Both the position numbers and the translations under genes were made by a program. From positions 110,776,437 through 110,840,436 of the forward strand of contig CM075729.1 of assembly GCA_037974335.1 (NCBI GenBank): DNA of 64,000 bases, written 5' to 3'. Within the stretch, counting starts at the first letter, position 1. Every line of letters starts with the position of its first letter. Below, one piece after another: positions 35,471 through 46,400 of this stretch. The notes under the pieces were generated by a model, which did not search any database, had not been told where the DNA came from, and worked only from the letters and a program-made list of their open reading frames with translations. The DNA comes from Prionace glauca. Lineage: Eukaryota; Chordata; Chondrichthyes; Carcharhiniformes; Carcharhinidae.

Positions 35471-36108
35471 CAAACACCAGCTAAACCCATCAGAGCCCCA
35501 AACACCAGCTCAACCCATCAGAGCCCCAAACACCAGCTAAACCCATCAGAGCCCCAAACACCAGCTAAACCCATCAGAACCCCAAACACCAGCTAAACTC
35601 ACCAGAGCCCCAAACACCAGCTAAACTCATCAGACCACCAAACACCAGCTAAACCCATCAGAGCCCCAAACACCAGCTCAACCCATCAGAGCCCCAAACA
35701 CCAGCTAAACTCATCAGACCACCAAACACCAGCTAAACCCATCAGAGCCCCAAACACCAGCTAAACTCATCAGAGCCCCAAACACCAGCTAAACTCATCA
35801 GACCACCAAACACCAGCTAAACCCATCAGAGCCCCAAACACCAGCTAAACCCATCAGATCCCCAAACACCAGCTAAACCCATCAGAGCCCCAAACACCAG
35901 CTAAACTCATCAGATCCCCAAACACCAGCTAAGCTCACCAGAGCCCCAAACACCAGCTAAACTCATCAGACCACCAAATACCAGCTAAATCCATCAGAGC
36001 CCCAAACACCAGCTAAACCCATCAGAGCTCCAAACACCAGCTAAACCCATCAGAGCCCCAAACACCAGCTAAACCCATCAGACCCCCAAACACCAGCTAA
36101 ACCCATCA
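35471..36108. repeat. 28-bp minisatellite 3' of the MHC gene (about 23 copies)
   Basis: The unit contains AAACACCAGCTAAACCCATC plus AGAGCCCC. Variants (GACCACC, GATCCCC) recur in a higher-order order. Two looser units follow near 36,165-36,210. The array starts about 500 bp past the MHC stop codon on the 3' side. Confidence 0.95.
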
Positions 36109-36109
36109 A

Positions 36110-36614
36110 AATATTCTGATTTAGCTGGTGCAATATTTAGCATTCCAGCAAATGTTCCAGCAAACACCAGTTAAACCCATCAGACCCCCAAAAACCAGCT
36201 AAACTCCTGAGTTCTACTTCACACCCCAAACATTCAGCAAATGATCAGACTCATCTCAAAACACGACTGATATTAAATCCTGTGGGAGTAACAAACACCA
36301 GTGGCCAACTTCAGGGAAAACTCTGGGAATTCTGACTTCCTTAGGAAACTGAGCACCTTCACGAAGGCTGTCCAGGGTGAGATGTTTCTGGATGTCTCAA
36401 CACCCACAATCTCTCCACCCTCAGACTGTACAGGAACAGCCGTCTCCAGAAGGCCAGTCTCAAAGCTCAGTGTTGGATTGGATGAGCTGCTCTTTAGTGA
36501 CTATACAGCGAGAGACAGACACTGAGCTCACATCCCACCCACCACATTGTACAGTTAAATCCAGCAGGAATATCCTGGTTAAAAGGATCAGCTCCCAATA
36601 TTTATCAACACAGT
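36110..36614 (-). other. MHC 3' untranslated or flanking segment
   Basis: This non-repetitive stretch between the MHC stop codon and the 28-bp minisatellite is the natural place for the 3' UTR. No AATAAA or ATTAAA is seen on the minus strand. A 74-codon plus-strand frame here has no recognisable product. Confidence 0.4.
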
Positions 36615-36667
36615 TCATACCTCAGGAACACATGGAAGGCTTGATGAGGAATCCCCACCATCAGAAG
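36615..36667 (-). CDS. MHC class I exon 7 (C-terminal cytoplasmic, stop)
   Basis: The exon follows a TTTAACAG acceptor, encodes ASDGGDSSSSLPCVPEV and ends in TGA. The Ser/Asp-rich stretch resembles the phosphorylated tail segment of other class I chains. Confidence 0.85.
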
Positions 36668-37437
36668 CTGTTAAAGGAAGGAGAGGCATTAAAAACTTTT
36701 TATTTTCAGATACAGAGACTACAGACGTGATAAAGAGAGAACGAGAGAGACAAAGAGAGACAGAGAGACACAGAGAAAGCAAGAGGTTCACACGCACATA
36801 CCGACAGTGACACACTGAAATATACTCTCTTACACACACACACACACAGTGTTTGAAGATCACCTTACCATTTGCAGGATTGTAGTCACTCTTCCCTCTC
36901 CCTGTAAAACAGGAATGTCCAGTGAGTGATGAGACTGAGAGAAAATCAGAGACAGAGGCTGGAACTCTCAATCGTACTGAGCCCCTACAACACAATTCTG
37001 AACCTTCACTCCCATCACAACCTGAGTCCTTCACTCCCATTCCGACCCTGGACCCTTACTCTGACTTGAGACCCTCACTGATACCCTGAGCTCCATCCAC
37101 AATCTGAGACCATTCTCACAATTCACAGACACTCCCCCTTTATCATGAGCCCCTTACCCTCCCTATCCCAACCCTGTGCCTCTTCCATCCACTCTGTGCC
37201 CCCCTCACACCAACCTGAGACCCCCACCCTGGAATACTCTCCCAGAATCCCTCCCCCCAGTGAGGAGATGCTATTTTCCCTCCAATTCCTACCTTTCTTC
37301 TTGTAGATGACGACAGCCACAATGATGAGAGCGATGAGCACGAGGACCCCGACCACAATCCCGACAGTAACAGCAACCTGGGAGTGAGACTTTGGTTCTG
37401 TTAGAGAGAGAATCAGAGAGACTGAGTGAATCAGGGA

Positions 37438-37470
<33 letters not shown>

Positions 37471-40400
37471 GGGGGGGGGGGGAGAGAGAGAGAGAGCTAG
37501 CACCTAAGAATGAGTGAGGTGGTGAATGGGTGATAGAGAAAGCTCAGAGAGAATGAGAGTGAATCAGAGAGAAAGAAAGAGAAATGTGAGAGTGAGAATG
37601 AGACAGGAAGAAAGAGAAATGAGAGAGTGAATCAGAGTGAGAGAGAATCAGGAAACATAGGATATACGACACAGAAACTGGCCATTCGGCCCATCCAGCT
37701 GATACTGGTGTTAATGTTCTGCTTGAGCCTCCTCCCATCTTTTTTTCTCATCTAATTCAATCATTTTAGCTCTATTCCTTTCTCCCTCATTTGCTTGTCT
37801 ATCTTTCCCTTAAACTGTTCAGTTCAGCCACTCCCTGTGGCAGTGAGCTCCACATTCTCATCACTCTTTGGGTGAAGAGGTTTCTCATGAATTCCCCATT
37901 GAATTTCTTGTATTGATGGCCACTGGATAGGCTCTTCCCACAACAGGGACACTCTCCATGTGTCTGCTCTATAAAAAACCTTTCATAATTTCGATGAGAT
38001 CAACCCTCAGCCTTCTGTTTTCCCAAGAGCAGAGACCCAGCCGGAGAATCCTTTCCTGAGATGTCCACCCACTCATTTCTGGAATCATTTTTGTAAATCT
38101 TCTCTCCACTCTCTCCCCTGGCTCTGTATCCTTTGTATGAAATGGTGACCCGAACTGCACACGGTCTTTAAATGGGGTCTAACCAAGGTTTGGCAATCAC
38201 ATCCCTGCTTTACAATTCTATTCCTCCAGAAGTAAAACCTGGTTTTCAATTGTATTTTATTTCCTAACCTGTAACTGTATGTTTACTGATTGGTGTATTT
38301 GTACACACAGATCCTTTGTTTCTCAACCCTCCCTATTCATCATTAACTGAAAAATACCTCACGTTTATCTGTGCTGAACTTCATTCACCAACTATTTGCT
38401 GAAGTTTATTCACGTCCTATTAATTTATTCCAGTTCTCCTCAAAATCAAATAATTCCCCCAATTTGGTGTTATCCATAAATTAAGAAATGGTGTTTTTGT
38501 TTCCAATATCCAAGTTATGGAGTGTAAGTTGTGAATAACAGTGATCCCAACACTGATCCTTGTGGAATGATGGAGGAGCCCAGAACATCAGTGCAGAAGA
38601 TAAAGTCGAATTATTCACAGCAATCTTCAGCCTGAAGTGCCGAGTGGATGATCCATCTCAGCCTCCTCCAGTGGTCCCCAGCATCTCAGATACCAGTCTC
38701 CTGATAATTCGATTCACTTCACGTGATATCAAGAAACAGTTGGAGGCACTGGATACTGCAAAGGCAATGGGCCCTGATAACATTCCACCAATAGTACTGA
38801 AGACTTGTGCTCCAGAACTTGCCGCTCCCCAAGCCAAGCTCTTCCAGTACAGTTACAACACTGGCATCTACCCAACAATGTGGAAAATTGCCCAGGTATG
38901 GCCTGGACACAAAAAGCAGGACAAACCCAACCCAGCCAATTACCACCCAATCAGTCTACTATCGATCCCCAGTAAAGTGATGGAAGGGGTCATCGACAGT
39001 GTTATCATGCAGCACCTGCTCAGCGATACCTAGTTTGGGTTTCACCAGGGTCACTCAGCTCCTGACCTCATTACAGCCTTGGTTCAAACATGGACAAAAG
39101 AGCTGAATTCCAGAGGTGAGATGAGAGTGACAGCCCCTGAAATCAAGGCCACATTTGACCGAGTTTGGATCAAGAAGCCCCAGTAAAACTGGAATCAGAA
39201 GGAGCAAACTCTCCGCTGGTTGGAGTCAGACCTGATACATAGGAAGATAGTTGCGATTGTGGAGGGTCAGTCACCTCAGCTCCACGACATCTCAGCAGGA
39301 GTCCCTCAGGGTAGTGTCTGAGGCCCAACCACCTTCATCTGCTTCATCAATGACCTTCCCTCCATCATAAGGTCAGAAGTGGGCATGTTCGCTGATGATT
39401 GCACAATGTTGAGCACCATTCACGACTCCTTGGATACTGAAGCAGTCCCGGTTAAAATGCAACAAGATTTGGACAATATCCAGGTGTGGGCTGACAAATG
39501 ACAAATAGCATTCACCCCACACAAATGCCAGGCAATGACCATTACCAATAAGAGACACTCTAACCACGGCCCCTTAACATTCAATGATGTAACTGTCACT
39601 GAATCCCCTACTGTCAACATCCTTGGGGTTACCATTGACCAGAAAATCAGCTTCTTACTGTGTTTACCCCAGTCCAACGTCAACATCTCCACATCATATG
39701 CTCTGATATCCCAGGCATACCAGGCCCTGCCTCCTGTTTTGTTCCAGGATACACCAGGCCCTGTCTACCTCTAATATAGTAAGCAGTCTCACAACGCCAG
39801 ATTAAAGTCCAACAGGTTTATTTGGCAGCAAAAGCCACTAGCTTTTGGGCCTCTGACCCTTCGTCAGGTGAATGGAGAGTTCTGATCACAAACAGGGGGT
39901 GTAAAGGCACACACACAGTTTACAGAATACTGATTAGAATGTGTGTCTTTACAGCTAATCAAATCTTAAAGGTGCAGACAATGTGAGTGGAGAGAGCATT
40001 AAGCACAGGTTAAAGAGATGTGTATTGTCTCCAGACAGGACAGTAAGTGAGATTTTGCAAGCCCAGGCAAGTCATAGGGATTACAGATAGTGCGACGTGA
40101 ACCCAAGATCCTGGTTGAGGCCATCTTCATGTATGCGGAACTTGGCTATCAGTCTCTGCTCAGCGACTCTGCGCTGTCGTGTGTCATGAGGGCTGCCTTG
40201 GAGAACGTTTACCCGAAGATCAGAGGCCGAACGCCTGTGATCACTGAAATGTTCGCCAACAGGATAAGAATACTCTTGCCTGGTGATTGTCGAGCGGTGT
40301 TCATTCATCCGTTGTCGTAGCGTCTGCATGGTCTCCCCAATGTACCATGCCTCAGGACATCCTTTCCTGCTGCGTATCAGGTAGACAACGTTGGCCGAGT

Positions 40401-43400
40401 TGCAAGAGTCTATATTGTGTACCTGGTGGATGGTGTTCTCAGGTGAGATGATGGCATCCGTGTCGATGATCCGGCATGTCTTACAGAGGTTGCTGTGGCA
40501 GGGGTTGAGTGTGTGTCATGGTCTTGCCTTGATTAAAAACTCACATTCTAATCAGTATTCTGTAAACCGAATGTGTGTCTTTACATCCCCTGTTTGTGAT
40601 CAGAACTCTCCACTCATCTGAAGAAGGGACAGAGGCCTGAAAGCTAGTGGCTTTTGCTACCAAGTAATCCTGTTGGTGTTCTGAGACTTCTTACTGTGTT
40701 TACCCCAGTCCAATACCGGCATCTTCACATCATGACTACCGTCTAATATTCCAGGCACACTGTGTCCTAACTCCTGTAATATCCCAGGATACACCAGGCT
40801 CTGTCTATCCCCTGATATCCCAGGCACACTGAGCCCTACCTCCTGTGATATCCCAGGAGACACCAGGCCCTGTCTACCTTCCACTATCCCAGGCACATGG
40901 TGCCCCACCTCCTGTAATACTCCAGGATACACCAGGCTCTGAAAGGCTGCAATGTCCCAGGATACACTGAGATTTGTTCAATTATTATATCCCAGGATAC
41001 ACTGCATTCTGTATTAGTGCAGTATGATGTGGGTATGCCGGCGTTGGACTGGCGTAAACACAGTACAAAGTCTGACAACACCAGGTTTTAGTCCAACCGA
41101 TTTATTTGATAATATTCTCAAATAAATCGGTTGGACTAAAACCTGGTGTTGTCAGACTTTGTTAGTGCAGTATCCCAGGATACACTGGGTCCTGTCAGGC
41201 TGTAATATCCCAGGTCCAGGCTTACTCTAATGTCCAATGATACACCAAGCCCTGTAGAAGTGTAATATCCCACAATACCTGATTTCGTCATACTGTAATA
41301 TCCCAGGATACGCTGGGCCTTGTTATACTGTAATATCCAAGGATACACAAGACCCTGTTATACTGTAATATCCCAGATACACTGGGCCCCACCATACTGT
41401 ACTATCCTAGAACACCCCAGGTCCAGACTTACTCTAATGTCCAGTGATACACCAGGTCATGTGCTAGTGTAATATCTCATGATACACTATATCATGTTGT
41501 ACTGTAATATCCCAGGGTACATGGGGTCTTGTTATGGTGTAATGTTCTATGTTCTATGTTCTATGTAATATCCCAAGATACACTAACACCAGTCATACTT
41601 TAATATGTCCGGATACTCTGGGCTCTGTCGCCAGGATACACTACTGCCCGTGCCACAATAATACCCTAAAATGCACTGGGTCTTGTTATACAATAATATC
41701 CCTGGACACACTGGGCTCTATCATACTCTAATATCCTGAGTAAACCAGGTCCTTGTGTACAGTAACATCCGAGGATACACGTGGCCTTGTCCCTAATATA
41801 ATATCGCAGGATACACTGGGCCCTGACCAACTAAAGGATCTCATTACACACAGAACCCTGTCCCACTGTAATGTCCAACAATGCAACGGGTCCTGTATCC
41901 CAGTTATTTCCCAGGATGCACCGGGCCCTGTCATGCTCTAATATCCCAAGGTACACCGGCTTTATCCATCCTGTAATATCCCACAACACACCGGATCCTG
42001 TTGCACTGCAATACAGCAGGATACAGTGGGGAATGTTTCATATCAAATCCACAGACACACAATTATTTCCCTCTAATAGTGACACCATGATATATAACAC
42101 ATTGAAGGTTAATATTTATTTCCCTCTCTCTGTATCCCGGGTCTCAGGCTGTCCTGGGCTGACAGCTCAGCACTGACCCTCCCTCCTGTGATCCTGCTCT
42201 GAGGCTGGGTCCTCTCTAACAGTGAGAAACAGTCTTACCGTAAATCACCACCAGTGTCTCCTTCATCCCGTTGTGTTCCACCCGACAGGAATACTCGGCC
42301 TGGTCCTCTGGATCAAACTCGATCCATTTCCGGATCTGGTAGGTGCTGTCGTGATTGGGTAAGATCCCAGTGGACAGAGTCTCACCAATCACCACTCCGT
42401 CTCTCCACAGATTCACCTCGATGGCCTGAGGGTAAAACCCGGTGACGGCACAGGACAGCCGGTTAGAATCACCCAGACGGGTAAAGGACACGACGGGGGC
42501 AACTGAGAGAGAAAGAAAGAGGAGTCAGTACAGGAACCTCGAGATAGAGAGTCCCGGCATCACCCCCTTCACCGACTCTCACTCCCCCCTCACTCACCGA
42601 CACTCACTCCCCCCTCACTCACCGACTCTCACTCCCCCCTCACTCACCGACACTCACTCCCCCCTCACTCACCGACTCTCACTCCCCCCTCACTCACCGA
42701 CTCTCACTCCCCCCTCACTCACCGACTCTCACTCCCCCCTCACTCACCGACTCTCACTCCCCCCTCACTCACCGACTCTCACTCCCCCCTCACTCACCGA
42801 CTCTCACTCCCCCCTCACTCACCGACTCTCACTCCCCCCTCACTCACCGACTCTCACTCCCCCCTCACTCACCGACTCTCACTCCCCCCTCACTCACCGA
42901 CTCTCACTCCCCCCTCACTCACCGACTCTCACTCCCCCCTCACTCACCGACTCTCACTCCCCCCTCACTCACCGACTCTCACTCCCCCTCACTCACCGAC
43001 TCTCACTCCCCCCTCACTCACCGACTCTCACTCACCGACTCTCACTCCCCCCTCACTCACCGACTCTCACTCCCCCCTCACTCACCGACACTCACACCCC
43101 CCTCACTCACCGACTCTCACTCCCCCCTCACTCACCGACTCTCACTCCCCCCTCACTCACCGACTCTCACTCCCCCCTCACTCACCGACTCTCACTCCCC
43201 CCTCACTCACCGACTCTCACCCCCCCTCACTCACCGACACTCACTCCCCCCCTCACTCACCGACTCTCACTCCCCCCTCACTCACCGACTCTCACTCCCC
43301 CCTCACTCACCGACTCTCACTCCCCCCTCACTCACCGACTCTCACTCCCCCTCACTCACCGACTCTCACTCCCCCCTCACTCACCGACTCTCACTCCCCC

Positions 43401-46400
43401 CTCACTCACCGACTCTCACTCCCCCCTTCACTCATCGACTCTCACTCCCCCCTCACTCACCGACTCTCACTCCCCCCTCACTCACCGACTCTCACCCCCC
43501 CTCACTCACCGACACTCACTCCCCCCCTCACTCACCGACTCTCACTCCCCCCTCACTCACCGACTCTCACTCCCCCCTCACTCACCGACTCTCACTCCCC
43601 CCTCACTCACCGACTCTCACTCCCCCTCACTCACCGACTCTCACTCCCCCCTCACTCACCGACTCTCACTCCCCCCTCACTCACCGACTCTCACTCCCCC
43701 CTTCACTCATCGACTCTCACTCCCCCCTCACTCACCGACTCTCACTCCCCCCTCACTCACCGACTCTCACTCCCCCCTCACTCACCGACTCTCACTCCCC
43801 CCTCACTCACCGACTCTCACTCCCCCCTCACTCACCGACTCTCACTCCCCCCTCACTCACCGACTCTCACTCCCCCCTCACTCACCGACTCTCACTCCCC
43901 CCTCACTCACCGACTCTCACTCCCCCCCACTCACCGACTCTCACTCCCCCCTCACTCACCGACTCTCACTCCCCCCTCACTCACCGACTCTCACTCCCCC
44001 CTCACTCACCGACTCTCACTCCCCCCTCACTCACCGACTCTCACTCCCCCCTCACTCACCGACTCTCACTCCCCCCTCACTCACCGACTCTCACTCCCCC
44101 CTCACTCACCGACTCTCACTCCCCCCTCACTCACCGACTCTCACTCCCCCCTCACTCACCGACTCTCACTCCCCCCCTCACTCACCGACTCTCACTCCCC
44201 CCTCACTCACCGACACTCACTCCCCCCTCACTCACCGACTCTCACTCCCCCCTCACTCATCGACTCTCACTCCCCCCTCACTCACCAACTCTGATACCCT
44301 CTACCCCGCCCCCTCCACACGCCACACCCCCGGTGCCCCCCACCCACCCCCCCCCCACCCCCTCCGTCCCCCTCACCCCGTCTGTCCCCCTCCAAACACC
44401 CCCCCTCCGTTCCCCCCCAAACAAGCCCCCCTCCATCCCCCCCCAAACAACGCCCTCGTCCCCCTCCCAAACAACCCCCCCTCCACCCCCCCCAAACAAC
44501 CCCCGCGTCCCCCTCCCAAACAACCACCCCCTCCGTCCCCCCCCCAAACAACCCCCGCCCGTCTCCCCGCCAAACAACCCCCCCTCCGCCCCCAACCCAA
44601 ACAACACCCCCTCCGCCCCCACCCCAAACAACCCCCCTCTCTGTCCCCACCCCAAACAACCCCCCCCTCCGTCCCACCCCAAACAACACCCCGCGCAAAC
44701 AATCTCCCCCCCCGGCCCCCCCAAACAATTCCCCCCTCCGTCCCCCCCACAAACAATTCCCCCCTCCGTCCCCCCCACAAACAACTCCCCCCTCCGTCCC
44801 CCCCACAAACAACTCCTCCCTCCGTCCCCCCCCCCAAACAAGCCCCCGTCCCCCCCACAAACAACATCCCCCTCTGTCCCCCCCCACCAAACAACCTCCC
44901 CCTCCGTCTCCCCACCAAACAACCCCACCCCGTCCCCCCACAAAACAACCCCCCCTCCGTGTCCCCCCCAAACAACCCCCCCTCCGTCCCCCCCAAACAA
45001 CGACCCCCTCCGTCCCTCCACAAACAACCCCCCCTCCTTCCCCCCCCAAACAACCCCCCGTCCCCCCACAAACAACCCCTTCGTCCCCCCACAAACAACC
45101 CCCCCTCCGTCCCTCCCCAAACAACCCCCCCCTCCGTCCCCCCACAAACAACCCCCCCCTCCGACCCCCTCCAAACAAACCCCCCTTCCAAACCCCCACC
45201 CCACCCAACTCACCGACTCTCACTCCCCACTTCACTCATCGACTCTCACTCCCCCCTCACTCACCGACTCTCACTCTCCCCTCACTCACCGACTCTCACT
45301 CCCCCCTCACTCACCGACTCTCACTCCCCCCTCACTCACCGACTCTCACTCCCCCCTCACTCACCGACTCTCACTCCCCCCTCACTCACCGACTCTCACT
45401 CCCCCCTCACTCACCGACTCTCACTCCCCCCTCTCTCACCGACTCTCACTCCCCCCTCACTCACCGACTCTCACTCCCCCCTCACTCAGCGACTCTCACT
45501 CCCCCCTCACTCACCGACTCTCACTCCCCCCTCACTCTCCAACTCTCACTCACCCCTCACTCACCGACTCTCACTCCCCCCTCACTCACCGACTCTCACT
45601 CACCCCTAACTCACCGACTCTCACTCCCCCCTCACTCACCGACTGTCACTCCCCCCTCACTCACCGACTGTCACTCCCCCCTCACTCTCCGACTCTCACT
45701 CACCCCTCACTCACCGACTCTCACTCCCCCCTCACTCACCGACTCTCACTCACCCCTCACTCACGGACTCTCACTCACCCCTCACTCACGGACTCTCACT
45801 CACCCCTCACTCACGGACTCTCACTCCCCCCTCACCCACCGACTCTCACTCCCCCCTCACTCACCGACTCTCACTCCCCCCTCACTCACCGACTCTCACT
45901 CCCCCCCTCACTCAATGACTCTCACTCCCCCCTCACTCACCGACTCTCACTCCCCCCTCACTCACCGACTCTCACTCCCCCCTCACTCACCGACTCTCAA
46001 TTCTCTCTGTCCGTACTCCAGGTATTTTCTCAGCCACTCGATACACTCCACCTCCAGGTAATGTTTCCATTGCTGATTGTTGTCAGTCTGTTGGTCCCGT
46101 CTGTTTTTGGTGATCTCCCCCCAGGACACCGGGGTCACCCACACCATGTGATCCTTGTTGAAGCTGAGAAAATCATGTCCGTCCCACCCATACTGGTTGA
46201 ATCCACTCGTGGTCCCATCATCCCTCAGGTCACAGCCAGTCATCAGCTGGAGGAAATGGATCCCTGTGGATCAGGAACACAAACAGCCAATCAGAGACAG
46301 TCCCAATCATCCAATTTGCACAGCCAATCAGAACTAACCTCACTGCGTGATCTCATCCCACCAGCCAATCAACATCAACTACTCTGCCCCTCCTCCATTC

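Larger units (their letters stand above)
39700..42030. repeat. Degenerate 35-bp minisatellite in MHC intron 4
   Basis: Many diverged units built around TAATATCCCAGGATACACTG, followed by a GGNCCTGTCATACTG part, fill the end of intron 4. A PLE (39778-40732) and a short PLE foldback (41026-41161) are inserted in it. Units vary in length, so the array looks old. Confidence 0.85.

Noticed and set aside
36615-37040. 141-codon minus-strand frame treated as one exon
   Set aside because: It reads through introns; only 36869-36901 and 36615-36667 are bounded by good splice sites in the MHC frame.
38560-39655. LINE D as another CR1 copy
   Set aside because: Its RT wording (PDNIPPIVLK, FICFINDLPS, MFADDCTM) and missing CR1 C-terminal domain differ from all CR1 copies here.
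44278-45235. Gly-rich minus-strand frames of 272 to 317 codons
   Set aside because: They are by-products of the G-rich repeat and overlap each other in different frames inside an MHC intron.
42442-45609. A 1055-codon plus-strand open frame, and shorter plus and minus frames over the same stretch
   Set aside because: It is the 25-bp minisatellite and C-rich block read through. The unit has no stop in any plus frame, and the real gene runs on the other strand as exons on either side.
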